Source: Aureibaculum luteum | GTDB taxonomy: Bacteria > Bacteroidota > Bacteroidia > Flavobacteriales > Flavobacteriaceae | Direction of reading: 5' to 3' | DNA: 64,000 nucleotides | NCBI RefSeq assembly: GCF_003449015.1 | Contig: NZ_QRGD01000004.1 | Span: 310,001-374,000, forward strand | Shown: one piece after another, positions 54,120 through 63,435 of the stretch | Layout of the letters: every line of letters starts with the position of its first letter | How positions within the stretch are numbered: position 1 is the first letter of the stretch | The notes under the pieces: model-generated | Databases searched by the model: none | What the model was told of the DNA's origin: nothing | Seen by the model: the letters and a program-made list of their open reading frames with translations, nothing else | Program-made: the position numbers and the translations under genes

Positions 54120-54875
54120 TTATTCCAACCAATCTTTAAAATCTCTTACACGTTCTCTACTTACAATAATATCTTGTTGTTTGTACGTGTTTAGTTTGAT
54201 TTGAAGGCGTGAATTTGTATATGATATTATGTCTTTAATCGCATTTACATTCACATAGAACTTACGACTGGTTCTAAAAAAGGTTTGCGGTTCTAGTTCT
54301 TGTTCTAATTGATCTAAGGTTAAATCTATTAAATAATCTCTACCTTCTTTGGTATGGATATATGTTCCTTTATTCTCACTATAAAAACATTCAATAGTAT
54401 CAATAGAAACCATTTTTAAATGTTGTCCGACCTTGATGGTAAAACGTTTTTTGTATTCACGTTCTAACGGATTAACCAATAACTTTTTTATATCATCAAA
54501 GTCAATGGCCACTTTTTGTTTTGTGGGGATTCGTTCTTTAAATTTTGTGTATGCATTTTCCAAATCATCCGTATCAATTGGCTTTAATAAATAGTCAATA
54601 CTATTCAATTTAAAAGCTTGTAATGCATATTCATCATAGGCTGTGGTAAAAATAATAGCACTATTAATATCTATGTTTTCAAAAATTTCAAACGACAAAC
54701 CATCAGACAATTGAATATCTAAGAAAATAAGATCAGGATGTTCATTTTCATTAAACCACGTTAAAGATTCTTCTACAGAATGTAACATAGCCATGGCTGT
54801 GACACCAATTTTTTGCAACATTCTATCTAATCTTCTTGCCGCTGGTTTTTCGTCTTCTATTATAATTACGTTCAT
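54120..54875 (-). CDS. LytTR-family response regulator of the 2TM cluster
   Basis: 251 residues. Receiver 1-120 with VIIIEDEKPAARRL, phosphoacceptor in LIFLDIQLSDG and Lys in YLLKPID; LytTR DNA-binding domain about 140-251 with FTIKVGQHLKMVSIDTIECFY and FFRTSRKFYVNVNAIKDI. It is the last gene of a same-strand cluster that starts with a histidine kinase and contains three 2TM proteins in between; 78 bases separate it from the nearest one. Probably the cognate regulator of that kinase. Confidence 0.92.
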   Translation of the reverse strand: MNVIIIEDEKPAARRLDRMLQKIGVTAMAMLHSVEESLTWFNENEHPDLIFLDIQLSDGLSFEIFENIDINSAIIFTTAYDEYALQAFKLNSIDYLLKPIDTDDLENAYTKFKERIPTKQKVAIDFDDIKKLLVNPLEREYKKRFTIKVGQHLKMVSIDTIECFYSENKGTYIHTKEGRDYLIDLTLDQLEQELEPQTFFRTSRKFYVNVNAIKDIISYTNSRLQIKLNTYKQQDIIVSRERVRDFKDWLE

Positions 54876-54953
54876 GAAATTTTTTAAAATAATTAAATTA
54901 GTTAATGCTTAATAAAAGTATAGTATATAACTTTAGATATTTAATATGTTTTT

Positions 54954-55289
54954 TTATTTATACCGTTTTGATCGATTCTCTTCTTCTTCCATAATTTTTT
55001 TGATCTTCTGTTCTTCCCAATTTTTACCTAAAATTAGTGGATAACCAAAAACATGCATTCCATGAAAAAAGATTCCTATTCCCCAAAAAAACCAAACTGA
55101 GAATGTGTCAAAATTCCAAATAGCTTCATTTAAAGATTCTCCATTATAGTAGTTTCTAATCACTTTATTAACTGTTATAAATAAATTTACCAACATATAA
55201 ATTGCAAAATGCCAATAAAAACCTTTCAATTCTTTAACGCGTTGTTTTGCCTGTCTATATTTTCTATTGTTTCTGTGTTCTGATTCCAT
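54954..55289 (-). CDS. 2TM-domain protein, third separate copy
   Basis: 111 residues: two predicted helices (about 30-47 and 63-85) in the 2TM pattern KQRVKELKGFYWHFAIYMLVN, WGIGIFFHGMHVFG and GKNWEEQKIKKIMEEEE. This is a paralogue of the two genes upstream and of the C-terminus of the kinase at 56003. It lies 12 bases after the previous 2TM gene. Confidence 0.88.
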   Translation of the reverse strand: MESEHRNNRKYRQAKQRVKELKGFYWHFAIYMLVNLFITVNKVIRNYYNGESLNEAIWNFDTFSVWFFWGIGIFFHGMHVFGYPLILGKNWEEQKIKKIMEEEENRSKRYK

Positions 55290-55301
55290 GCTTATATATT
55301 T

Positions 55302-55649
55302 TTAATGAAAACCACTTATGGTTTGTTCATCCATAAATTTTTTTAACTTTTTCTCTTCCCATTTTTTGAGAAGTGACGGTTTAAATTTACTGAGGTACAG
55401 CCCATAAACAAGTATTGCTATGCCCCATAAAACGGGTACCAATATTATGTTTATGTTTAACCAACTTAAAAAATTATTATCCACATTATCAGTATGTGTT
55501 CGTACAAACACTATAATATTATTTTTAAAATTAAGACAAACAATAACAAAAATAATGTAAACAAAAACCTGCTGATAAAACTCTCTCAACCTAGTTACAT
55601 GCTCCAGTGCATCTTCATATTTTGTTGAATTTATATATTTTTTCATCAT
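55302..55649 (-). CDS. 2TM-domain protein, second separate copy (diverged)
   Basis: 115 residues from ATG 55647-55649; a longer frame from TTG 55667 would overlap the upstream gene. The 2TM pattern is present but diverged: YEDALEHVTRLREFYQQVFV, WGIAILVYGLYLSKF and KKWEEKKLKKFMDEQ. It lacks the Gly-Lys-Asp-Trp box of its siblings, reading LLKKWEEKK. The start lies 8 bases after the upstream stop. Confidence 0.85.
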   Translation of the reverse strand: MMKKYINSTKYEDALEHVTRLREFYQQVFVYIIFVIVCLNFKNNIIVFVRTHTDNVDNNFLSWLNINIILVPVLWGIAILVYGLYLSKFKPSLLKKWEEKKLKKFMDEQTISGFH

Positions 55650-55657
55650 AATAAATT

Positions 55658-55972
55658 TTACTCCCAATGTTGGGTCTTTTTGTACTCTTTATTATCCCTA
55701 TCCATATATTCTTTAATTTTTCGTTCTTCCCAATCTTTCCCCATAAATGGGTTCCAATCAAGAGCTTTGAGAGCATGAAAGAATAAACCAATACCCCAAC
55801 CAAAGGCAGCCCATAAAAACCAAGGATATCTCCAACCATCGGTATAATAATTTAACCCTGCTAAAAACCCTATAAATATTAAATAGGAAAGTAAATGCCC
55901 ATAAAATTTTTTAATTCTTTCTACTCGTTCTTTCGCTTTTATATATTTATTTTCGTTATCTAAATTTTCCAT
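55658..55972 (-). CDS. 2TM-domain protein, first separate copy
   Basis: 104 residues with helices at about 26-44 and 53-73, and the conserved blocks IKAKERVERIKKFYGHLLSY, WGIGLFFHALKALDWNPFMG and GKDWEERKIKEYMDRD. This is the closest relative of the module at the C-terminus of the kinase immediately upstream (30 bases away). Confidence 0.88.
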   Translation of the reverse strand: MENLDNENKYIKAKERVERIKKFYGHLLSYLIFIGFLAGLNYYTDGWRYPWFLWAAFGWGIGLFFHALKALDWNPFMGKDWEERKIKEYMDRDNKEYKKTQHWE

Positions 55973-56002
55973 ACTAGTTAATTTTTATTTATGTAATTTA
56001 TA

Positions 56003-57331
56003 TTAATCTTTATTCATAAATTCTCTAATCTTGCGATCTTCCCAATCTTTACCTAAAAGCGGATTATAACCATAAGCTTCCATACCGTGCATTACAAGTC
56101 CAAACCCCCAACCAAGCGTTGGAAAAACAACCCATGGAAAACTTGTAGTTCTATAATTAAGATACGCTAAACAAGGAATTATGATAACATAAGAAATTAC
56201 ATTACTATAAAATCCCTTAATTTTTTCTACCTTTTCTTTTGCTTTTAAATAGCGTTTATCTTCTATATAATTTTCTTGTGTTTGCATAACTGAAATTTGT
56301 TTTGTTAACATGGGTAATTTTACAATAAAAACATCCTCTGTTTTATTTATACTCACTTTACGATCTGATATCAATTGATACCGCTGTTGAATATTTGTTA
56401 ACCCTACTCCACTACTCTTTTTTAATACTTCTTTAATCTGTAAATTATTTTCAACTACCAATTGCCCACCTTCTTCGTAAATTTTTATAGTTAACGGATT
56501 CTTAGAATTTACAACATTGTGTTTTACTGCATTTTCTAGTAACAATTGCAATGCTAATGGTACTACTTTAGCTTCAGGATTACTCGCCTTCTCCGGAACG
56601 CTAAACACAATACTATCTTCAAATCGCATTTTTAATAAGCTCACATAGGTTTTAGCAAATTTTAATTCTTCATCTACACTTATAAGCTCTTTATTCTTTT
56701 GTTCTAACACATAGCGATACACCTTTGACAATGCCGTTGTAAAGTCTTGAGCGGCATCAGGGTTTTCATCAATTAAACTCGTTAATACATTTAAACTATT
56801 GAATAAAAAATGCGGATCCAATTGGTTTTTTAAGGCATCGAATTGAGCTGAAGCGGTACCTGCAATAATTTTCTGTTCTGTTACTTTTTCCTTTTGTGAT
56901 TTTTGATAAAAATAAACCGCATGAAAAAAAATGCTTGCTACAACAGTAATGATAATACAAGTAAAATAAAACTTACCATTACTTAACTCTTCCGTATAAA
57001 ATTCTGTAAACCCCTCTCCTTTTACAGCCATTTCTTGAAACATTCTCAAAAAAACAATGGCAATCATTGTCAACACAACACCTCCTAGACTGCCAATTAG
57101 CATCCTATATCGGCCATATTTTTTCCACTCAATCTTATTCAAATACCCAAAGAAACTTGAATTTACAAAAGTTAATATTATAGAATACATTTGATAATAT
57201 CCGAAGGCAATTAATAGTTGATTATTAAAAGTAATTGAATACCCTGATAATACTCTAAAGATCATATCAATAACCATTATCAGAACACCAATTATAAACC
57301 CAATAAATATTACTTTTCTATATTCAGACAT
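56003..57331 (-). CDS. LytS-type sensor histidine kinase fused to a C-terminal 2TM module
   Basis: 442 residues. Four membrane helices fill about 1-155, then the His_kinase domain with QLDPHFLFNSLNVLTSL and ATPase boxes LLLENAVKHNVVN and GVGLTNIQQRY, ending near residue 345. Residues 349-442 are a complete 2TM domain with KAKEKVEKIKGFYSNVISY, WGFGLVMHGMEAYG and GKDWEDRKIREFM. An internal ATG (56285-56287) exactly at the module boundary could start a separate protein. The three separate 2TM genes and a LytTR regulator follow on the same strand. Confidence 0.9.
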   Translation of the reverse strand: MSEYRKVIFIGFIIGVLIMVIDMIFRVLSGYSITFNNQLLIAFGYYQMYSIILTFVNSSFFGYLNKIEWKKYGRYRMLIGSLGGVVLTMIAIVFLRMFQEMAVKGEGFTEFYTEELSNGKFYFTCIIITVVASIFFHAVYFYQKSQKEKVTEQKIIAGTASAQFDALKNQLDPHFLFNSLNVLTSLIDENPDAAQDFTTALSKVYRYVLEQKNKELISVDEELKFAKTYVSLLKMRFEDSIVFSVPEKASNPEAKVVPLALQLLLENAVKHNVVNSKNPLTIKIYEEGGQLVVENNLQIKEVLKKSSGVGLTNIQQRYQLISDRKVSINKTEDVFIVKLPMLTKQISVMQTQENYIEDKRYLKAKEKVEKIKGFYSNVISYVIIIPCLAYLNYRTTSFPWVVFPTLGWGFGLVMHGMEAYGYNPLLGKDWEDRKIREFMNKD

Positions 57332-57411
57332 TTTTTATCTTTCTAATTAATCCCTGTTTTTACTGTTGCCAAGTCACTTTTATAAGAATACTGTTCGTAG
57401 TTGGCACCTTC

Positions 57412-58410
57412 TTAAAATTTAATAGTTAAATCTAATGATTTATTTTCAACTGTAAATTTAGCAATATCAAAAGTGGGAGGTCCCATTAAAACAGGATTAT
57501 TAGACATACCCCAATCTTCTTTTGGCATTCCGTTTTCATCATAATCAAGTGTATCGTTATTATTACTATCGTGATAACAAATAATAGCATATTCGCCTGG
57601 AGCTACATTTTTTAACTCAATTGAGGCTACACCTTCTTTTATGGAACTTATTTGCCCATCTAATGGAGCTTTCATAAAAGTAGCTTTGTTATATAATGCA
57701 AAACGTAATACACCTTTATCACTAGTAACATTTGGCACTTTTACAGTAAGGGTTATCCCTTCAACTTCATTAGTACTTTCTTCGGTACTTCCACATGTTT
57801 TTAGTACTTCTAACACTCTATCTTTACCCCAGTTTGGATGAAATTTAGATTTAGGTTTAAAATTATCATACATAGCAACCGTTGCTTTTAATCGTTTACA
57901 GTACGGACTTAAATCTTGATTAAAGAACTGAGCTCCGCCCATTTCAAATTCTACCAAACCACTTTGTGCTCTTGGGTTAATTTTATCTAATGCAATGGCT
58001 TTTTGATAGAAACCAGTTGTTTCTGGTGTTAAACTTGCACCATATGTCATAGGGTCCATTACAATTTTAGCCACATTAATAAATGCTTTTAACACATAAA
58101 TTTCTGAATTATCTGGTGAAATAGCAGCTGCTTTATCAGCAAATTCTGCAGCAGCCTTTAAATGGGTAGCTACCTTTTTTTTGTCTTTCATTTCAAAAGT
58201 AGTTCTGGCTTTTAATAAGGCTAAATTATAATAGGGTAACCAATTTTCGGTTTCTACTTGAGCGATCCGTTCAAAAGTATTGGCGGCTTCATCATTTTTA
58301 TTTTCTGACATTAGCATGTACGCTTTTTGCATGCCTTGTTCAAATTTTGTTTGTGATGTTATTACTTGACTTACTAAGAAAATTACGAGTACTGTTACGA
58401 GTCTGATCAT
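57412..58410 (-). CDS. Periplasmic TPR protein with C-terminal DUF2141 domain
   Basis: 332 residues. Signal peptide 1-19 (VITSQ). Residues about 22-190 form TPR-like helical pairs (KAYMLMSENKNDEAANTFER, YNLALLKARTTFEM); residues about 220-332 form the DUF2141 beta domain (GVLRFALYNKATFMKAPL, GEYAIICYHDSNNNDTLDY, GMPKEDWGMSNN). The combination with the acidic turn DSNNNDTLDY suggests calcium binding, as inferred from the DxNxNxxxD pattern. Single gene on the minus strand; function unknown. Confidence 0.85.
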   Translation of the reverse strand: MIRLVTVLVIFLVSQVITSQTKFEQGMQKAYMLMSENKNDEAANTFERIAQVETENWLPYYNLALLKARTTFEMKDKKKVATHLKAAAEFADKAAAISPDNSEIYVLKAFINVAKIVMDPMTYGASLTPETTGFYQKAIALDKINPRAQSGLVEFEMGGAQFFNQDLSPYCKRLKATVAMYDNFKPKSKFHPNWGKDRVLEVLKTCGSTEESTNEVEGITLTVKVPNVTSDKGVLRFALYNKATFMKAPLDGQISSIKEGVASIELKNVAPGEYAIICYHDSNNNDTLDYDENGMPKEDWGMSNNPVLMGPPTFDIAKFTVENKSLDLTIKF

Positions 58411-58579
58411 GATTATTTGTTTTTAGTTATTAATTACCCTTCAAAAGTCCATAAAAAGAAAGGTGTTTAAAAAAAGTAATGACCCAATTGTATTTTTTTA
58501 AGGATGAATTGTTAAATTAGTTGAATTAATAAAAAGAAGGTATTAACTCAAATCCTAAAGCAAATCAAAATCATTAATT

Positions 58580-59905
58580 ATGAATAAGCGGTCATTAATA
58601 ATTGTAATTGCCTTAAGTATTACTCTATTTTCTTGCAGTGTGACAAATAATGTAAAGAAAAAACCTAACATTATTCTTATTATGGCGGATGACATGGGTT
58701 ACGAATCTTTAAGCACCTACGGTAATTCGGAATATAACACGCCTGTTCTTGATAAAATGGCTTCAGAAGGTATTCGATTTGATAATTGTGTCTCTCAACC
58801 TTTATGTACACCATCAAGAGTTAAAATAATGACTGGGCTCTATAATTATCGTAATTATGATTTTTTCGGACATTTGGCTTCGGACCAATATACCTTTGGT
58901 AATTTGATGCAAGATGCGGGATACTCAACCTGCATAGCTGGAAAATGGCAATTAAACGGATTGAATTATAAAGACAAAATTACGGATTGGAATGACAATA
59001 CCAAACCTAATAAATTTGGCTTTGAAGAATATTGTTTGTGGCAATTGACAAAAAAAGGAAATGAAGGTGGTAGGTATGCCAACCCCTTAATTGAACAAAA
59101 TGGAAAAATTCTTACAACAGAAGAGGTAAATTACGGTCCTGACCTATTTTCTAATTATATATTAGATTTTATAGAAAGAAAAAAAGACAAGCCCTTCTTC
59201 ATATATTATCCTATGGTATTGGTTCATGATCCGTTTGTGCCCACACCTGATTCTGAAGCGTGGAATGATAAAGATAAACGGTACAAAAACGACACTACTT
59301 ATTTCAAAGATATGGTTGTATATACAGATAAAATAGTAGGAAATATAGTAGATAAGCTCAAAGAACTGGACATAGATGATAACACGATTGTTATTTTTAC
59401 AGGTGATAATGGCAACCATCCTACAATTTTTACCAAGACAAAGAATACAATTATACAAGGTGCAAAAGGCAATACCATAGATGCCGGTACACATGTACCG
59501 CTAATTATATCTTGGCCTAAAGAGATTAAAAAAGGACAGGTATCCAAAGAACTCATTGAGTTTAGCGACTTTTTTGCCACATTCTCAGACATTGTTGCAA
59601 AAAAAGTAACAGCTGATGGAAAAAGTTTCTACCCTTTATTGACAGGAAAGGAATATAATGGAAGAAAAACCGCTTTTGTTCATTATGACCCTAAATGGGG
59701 TCAAAATGTAAATCGATATAGAAATCAATTTGTAAGAACTGTTGACTATAAATTATACCCAGATGGAAAGTTTTTTAATTTAAATAATGATAAGTTAGAA
59801 AAGATGCCATTGGCAATTGATTCATTGACGGTGAATGAAAATACAATAAAAACAACGCTAGAAAGTGAGTTAAAAAAGCATCCAATTTGGCTTAAAAACG
59901 AATGA
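58580..59905 (+). CDS. Type I sulfatase lipoprotein
   Basis: 441 residues. Lipoprotein-like signal ending LFSC. The formylglycine motif is CTPSRVKIMTG; metal ligands are in IILIMADDMGYESL and IFTGDNGNHPTIFTK. The DNGNH sequence differs from the DHG of the sulfatase at 35479, so the two belong to different subfamilies and probably act on different sulfated glycans. It lies next to the TPR/DUF2141 gene on the opposite strand and upstream of a decayed gene. No carbohydrate-lyase or SusCD genes were seen nearby. Confidence 0.92.
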   Translation: MNKRSLIIVIALSITLFSCSVTNNVKKKPNIILIMADDMGYESLSTYGNSEYNTPVLDKMASEGIRFDNCVSQPLCTPSRVKIMTGLYNYRNYDFFGHLASDQYTFGNLMQDAGYSTCIAGKWQLNGLNYKDKITDWNDNTKPNKFGFEEYCLWQLTKKGNEGGRYANPLIEQNGKILTTEEVNYGPDLFSNYILDFIERKKDKPFFIYYPMVLVHDPFVPTPDSEAWNDKDKRYKNDTTYFKDMVVYTDKIVGNIVDKLKELDIDDNTIVIFTGDNGNHPTIFTKTKNTIIQGAKGNTIDAGTHVPLIISWPKEIKKGQVSKELIEFSDFFATFSDIVAKKVTADGKSFYPLLTGKEYNGRKTAFVHYDPKWGQNVNRYRNQFVRTVDYKLYPDGKFFNLNNDKLEKMPLAIDSLTVNENTIKTTLESELKKHPIWLKNE

Positions 59906-60047
59906 TATTAAAATTTTGTTTTTTTAAGAATTAATTCTTGGCATAACTTTCTCCATAAAAAACGACCTTCGTTTAATATTAGATATAAAAAATTAAAACG
60001 ATTTCATATCCACTTGTTGGGTGTAATTACGAGAAAAACTGAATTTA

Positions 60048-60998
60048 ATGAATTCAAATCGTAAATTTATTTCTAAAATAACTGAAGATGAAAATAAAAA
60101 AATAAGGATTTGAATCGTCGATGAGTGTATTGATTCTGATATAAATTCACACCTACTTCAGAGAAATGGAATTTTAAAGAACATTTCTAATCAAGGGCAT
60201 TTAATTGAGCGAAAATTAAAAGATCCATATAAATGGACTGATAGTGGTGAAATAGCGGAGTTTGTAAAAATTGGTCTCAAAAAAGCATTTTCAATACCAT
60301 TATTTTGCAGTAAACACGATAGTGAGATTTTCAAATCAATTGAAACATCTCCTTTAGAGTTTAATGATTATAAAGCACAATTACTTCTGAGTTGTAGAGT
60401 TACTTTAGCATAAAGTAGAAAAAAGGAAATTTTAATTGATATTTTTACAAAGATTTTAAATTCAAAAGAAATAAAATTTCACAAAAGAGAAAATCAAGAA
60501 GCATTTGTAACTGGAACTCAATATGGAATTAATGATTTAAATATTTTTAAAAAATTAATTGAATCTGAAATTGAAAATCCAAAAGACAATTTTCATTTTG
60601 AGTATTTTGAGTTACCTAAATTTGAAGTTTATGCTTCTGCAATATTTAGTCCTCCTAAAACCTTTTCTTTTGGTTCTACCAATCCTAATAAACCTTACGA
60701 ACAGGGTTTTATACATATAATTCCATTAGAAGATGGATTGAAAGTAATAGCAGGTTATCACAAGAATTATGTAAATCGCTATATTAAAAGGTTTGTGAAA
60801 GATTGGAGAAAAGCTAATAAAGAAAATTTCAGTGAGAGATTAATAGGAGTGTTTTGTAGAAATATAGAAAATTGGGGAACTTCTCCAAATATGTATAAAT
60901 CGATGACATCAGAAAATATTAAGCTATTCAATAAGTATTTTTATTTGAGTGAAATTTTACCGAATTTTATGGTTCCAAAAATTGATTTATTCAAATGA
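60048..60998 (+). pseudogene. Decayed gene with two in-frame stop codons
   Basis: One frame reads through 951 bases from ATG 60048 to TGA 60998 with only two interruptions: TGA at 60111-60113 and TAA at 60411-60413. The intact product would have about 316 residues. The first part carries DECIDSDINSHLLQ and later PLFCSKHDSEIF, a Cys...His...Cys..His arrangement suggestive of a treble-clef or HNH-like zinc site. The last 86 residues remain open from an internal ATG (60738). Since all parts stay in frame, decay is recent, or the stops are point mutations in the sequenced strain. I do not recognise the family. Confidence 0.75.
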
Positions 60999-61085
60999 AA
61001 AACATGACCATTGCGTGAAATACATGCATAAAATAGATTTCAATATGGATGTAACTATAAAACCAGAGCATTAAATACTTATCTC

Positions 61086-61802
61086 TTAGTTACGGAGTTT
61101 TTCTACTTCAGCAAAGGTGGCTCTATACTTCCGTAAATTTTGTTTTACAATATGTTTAGACTCTGATGACAACTCGTTTAAAATATCCATTCCTTTAGCT
61201 TGTTTTCCATTATCAAGTAATAATTTGGCATAAGCCAAACGCTCTTCATAATTGGCAAAACTACTATTAATTTGTTCTAACTCTGGTTCTGCTTCATAAA
61301 ACCGACCTGCTTTTACCAAAGCCTTTCCATATAAAAATTGTGTATTCGACTTTTTAAATTCACCATGACTTTCAATATTTTCTGCATACATTATCACTTT
61401 TTTATAATTGTCCACCTTATCATATGCTTTAACCAATTGCTTTTGCGTATAAAAGTCATTTTGAAATCTACCTTCCAATGCTGATTCATACTGTATAATA
61501 GCATTTTCAAAGTCGTTTATTTCAAAATAGGCGTCTGCTAAATCTATTTTATTTTGAAAAGTATCAGAAAATTCCAGTTTTGCTTGTAAGTCTTTTACTT
61601 TTTTGGTGGGATTGATAATTGCAGTTATTCCATCAGTAATTAATTCAGCATCACGTTTGTTATATACCTGCGTTATTAAGTAAACGATGCTACCTAATAT
61701 AGGAACAAAAAGAATAATAAAAATCCAATAATATTGGTTTTTATTTTTAAGTAAATGATAAATACAAAAAATTTGTAAAGCGACAATAATGTAATAATAC
61801 AT
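61086..61802 (-). CDS. PLDc_N membrane protein with TPR-like repeats
   Basis: 238 residues. Two N-terminal helices (about 2-18 and 27-45) with the sequence YYWIFIILFVPILGSIVYLITQ form the PLDc_N (phospholipase D nuclease N-terminal) region found alone in many proteins. Residues about 85-235 are helical pairs with TPR character (DAYFEINDFENAIIQYESAL, KALVKAGRFYEAEPELEQI). Function unknown; a scaffolding role at the inner membrane is inferred. Monocistronic, with a 205-base spacer to the divergent YceI gene. Confidence 0.82.
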   Translation of the reverse strand: MYYYIIVALQIFCIYHLLKNKNQYYWIFIILFVPILGSIVYLITQVYNKRDAELITDGITAIINPTKKVKDLQAKLEFSDTFQNKIDLADAYFEINDFENAIIQYESALEGRFQNDFYTQKQLVKAYDKVDNYKKVIMYAENIESHGEFKKSNTQFLYGKALVKAGRFYEAEPELEQINSSFANYEERLAYAKLLLDNGKQAKGMDILNELSSESKHIVKQNLRKYRATFAEVEKLRN

Positions 61803-62007
61803 AAAGAAGAATTATAGATGCAAATTAATAAAACAAACAGTATAAACCATTAAATAATTAAGTCCATTTTATATTCTTAGTCGCATTCTGAAAGAATTGG
61901 CTTAAAAATATTTTAAAGCATAATTTCTTACCATACATCAATGCACAGATTTTTTTTTCTAAGTTATTTTGTATTAAATAAATTATTAACATATAAAATA
62001 TAATAAA

Positions 62008-62517
62008 ATGAATTGGAAAATAGATAACACACATTCAGAAATTACATTCAAAGTAAAACATATGATGATTTCAACAGTAACAGGTTATTTTGAAAATTTT
62101 GATGCAACTATTAATACAAATGATGAAAGCTTCGAAAACGCATCTGTAGAATTTAATGCTAAAATAAATTCTATAAACACAAAAAATAAAGATAGAGATA
62201 CACATCTTAAATCTGATGATTTTTTCAATTCGGAAAAATTTCCAGAAATGAAATTTATTTCTAAATCATTTGACGGACAACAATTAATTGGGGATTTAAC
62301 TATAAAAGATGTTACTAAAGTAGTTCAATTAGATGTTGATTTTAATGGTATAGCGGTTGACCCTTATGGACAAACAAAAGCAGGTTTTGAAATAAGTGGA
62401 GACATCAATAGAAAGGATTATAATCTAACTTGGAATGCAGTTACGGAGGCAGGGAATATAGTCGTTTCTGATAAGGTGAAAATAGTAATTGATGCACAAT
62501 TCATAAAACAAGTCTAA
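62008..62517 (+). CDS. YceI-family protein
   Basis: 169 residues, one lipocalin-like barrel. Pattern: WKIDNTHSEITFKVKHMMISTV at the start, GYFENFDATI, DRDTHLKSDDFFNSEKFPEM and a closing NLTWNAV. The family binds isoprenoid or fatty-acyl ligands; periplasmic members have a signal peptide, but this one starts directly with the domain, so it is cytoplasmic. Followed by a terminator. The Crp-type regulator at 63436 may control nearby genes, but no link is visible. Confidence 0.93.
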   Translation: MNWKIDNTHSEITFKVKHMMISTVTGYFENFDATINTNDESFENASVEFNAKINSINTKNKDRDTHLKSDDFFNSEKFPEMKFISKSFDGQQLIGDLTIKDVTKVVQLDVDFNGIAVDPYGQTKAGFEISGDINRKDYNLTWNAVTEAGNIVVSDKVKIVIDAQFIKQV

Positions 62518-62574
62518 GATTTAGAATATAAACTTTGTGGTTATTAATTTACTGTAATAAGCTATAAAAGCAAT

Positions 62575-62604
62575 AACGGTTTGAGTCTCTACTCAAACCG
62601 TTTT
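62575..62604 (+). terminator. Terminator of the YceI gene
   Basis: Arms 62575-62586 and 62591-62602 (AACGGTTTGAGT/ACTCAAACCGTT) are perfect with a 4-base loop and a short T-run, 57 bases after the yceI-type stop. Confidence 0.72.
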
Positions 62605-62692
62605 GTATTTAATTAAGTATATTGTTATCCGAAAATTAGAGTGTTATAATCAACTACTGTTTTATACAAAAATGTTGGGACTAAATTCCAAA

Positions 62693-63304
62693 ATGAAAAA
62701 AATAACCTACATCTTAATTGCTTTTTTCTTAACAAGTTGCTTTTCTGAAAGTAACAGTACTTTAAGTACTGATAATTTAATTAATGAAACATTTAATAAA
62801 TCAGAAATTAAAGACTTACAACATATTTTGGACTTTTTTAATAATGAAATTTGTAATTCAAATTATGGGAACATAAATGAATGTTATCTTAATTATTGCT
62901 TAGAAATTATTACACAATTTGAAAAAACTGGCACTTTCAATTCTAATCTAAACTTTGAAAAACAGCGAAAATTATATAGCAAAATTGATAATAATACTTT
63001 CAACGAAATATGGGTTTTTCAAAAAAATTTACCACTTAATGAAAGAAAAGATACTTTGAAAAATCTTGAATTAAATTACGAAGGAAAATATAGAAATTTT
63101 TTAAACGAATATGGAAAAGAAAATATAGAAATTAAAAAATATGATGAAAGTTATAATGTCTCTGCAGGCTTATCACCTTCTATGTTTGCTGAAATGGCTG
63201 AAAATTATGAATTATTTAAAATTACTAAACTAAAAACTAAATTGGTAATAGCAATACATTATATGACATTGAATGATCAAAATTGGAGGAATGAAAAATA
63301 TTAA
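62693..63304 (+). CDS. Lipoprotein of unknown function
   Basis: 203 residues from ATG 62693, which gives a proper lipoprotein signal MKKITYILIAFFLTSC. A longer frame reaching back into the preceding terminator is not credible. The mature part is helical and Asn/Lys-rich (INETFNKSEIKDLQHIL; YEGKYRNFLNEYGKENIEI) and contains a pair of Cys (CNSNYGNINECYLNYC) that may form disulfides. Contains no domain I recognise. The AT-rich composition and lack of operon partners suggest an accessory gene. Confidence 0.7.
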   Translation: MKKITYILIAFFLTSCFSESNSTLSTDNLINETFNKSEIKDLQHILDFFNNEICNSNYGNINECYLNYCLEIITQFEKTGTFNSNLNFEKQRKLYSKIDNNTFNEIWVFQKNLPLNERKDTLKNLELNYEGKYRNFLNEYGKENIEIKKYDESYNVSAGLSPSMFAEMAENYELFKITKLKTKLVIAIHYMTLNDQNWRNEKY

Positions 63305-63362
63305 CACTAACGCCTAACACATAACTGAGATAAAATATAAATAAACAATTAACTATATTTCT

Positions 63363-63370
63363 TATATTTG
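63363..63370 (+). promoter_or_regulatory. -7 box upstream of the Crp/Fnr gene
   Basis: TATATTTG (TAnnTTTG) 66 bases before the TTG start of the regulator; no -33 TTG was seen. Confidence 0.35.
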
Positions 63371-63435
63371 AGATGTATGGTTCATAGTAATTATACACTG
63401 ACGTTGTAAGTAATTAGACAAACCATTAAAATAAA

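Noticed and set aside
55615-55839. 74-codon frame overlapping two 2TM genes
   Set aside because: Lies in another frame across the junction of two genes with clear 2TM motifs.
60111-60113. TGA read as an amino acid (recoding)
   Set aside because: A TAA also interrupts the same frame, and no selenocysteine-type hairpin was recognised after the TGA.
60048-60998. Decayed transposase or insertion sequence
   Set aside because: No terminal inverted repeats, target duplications or DDE-type motifs were seen; the sequence looks like a single chromosomal gene.
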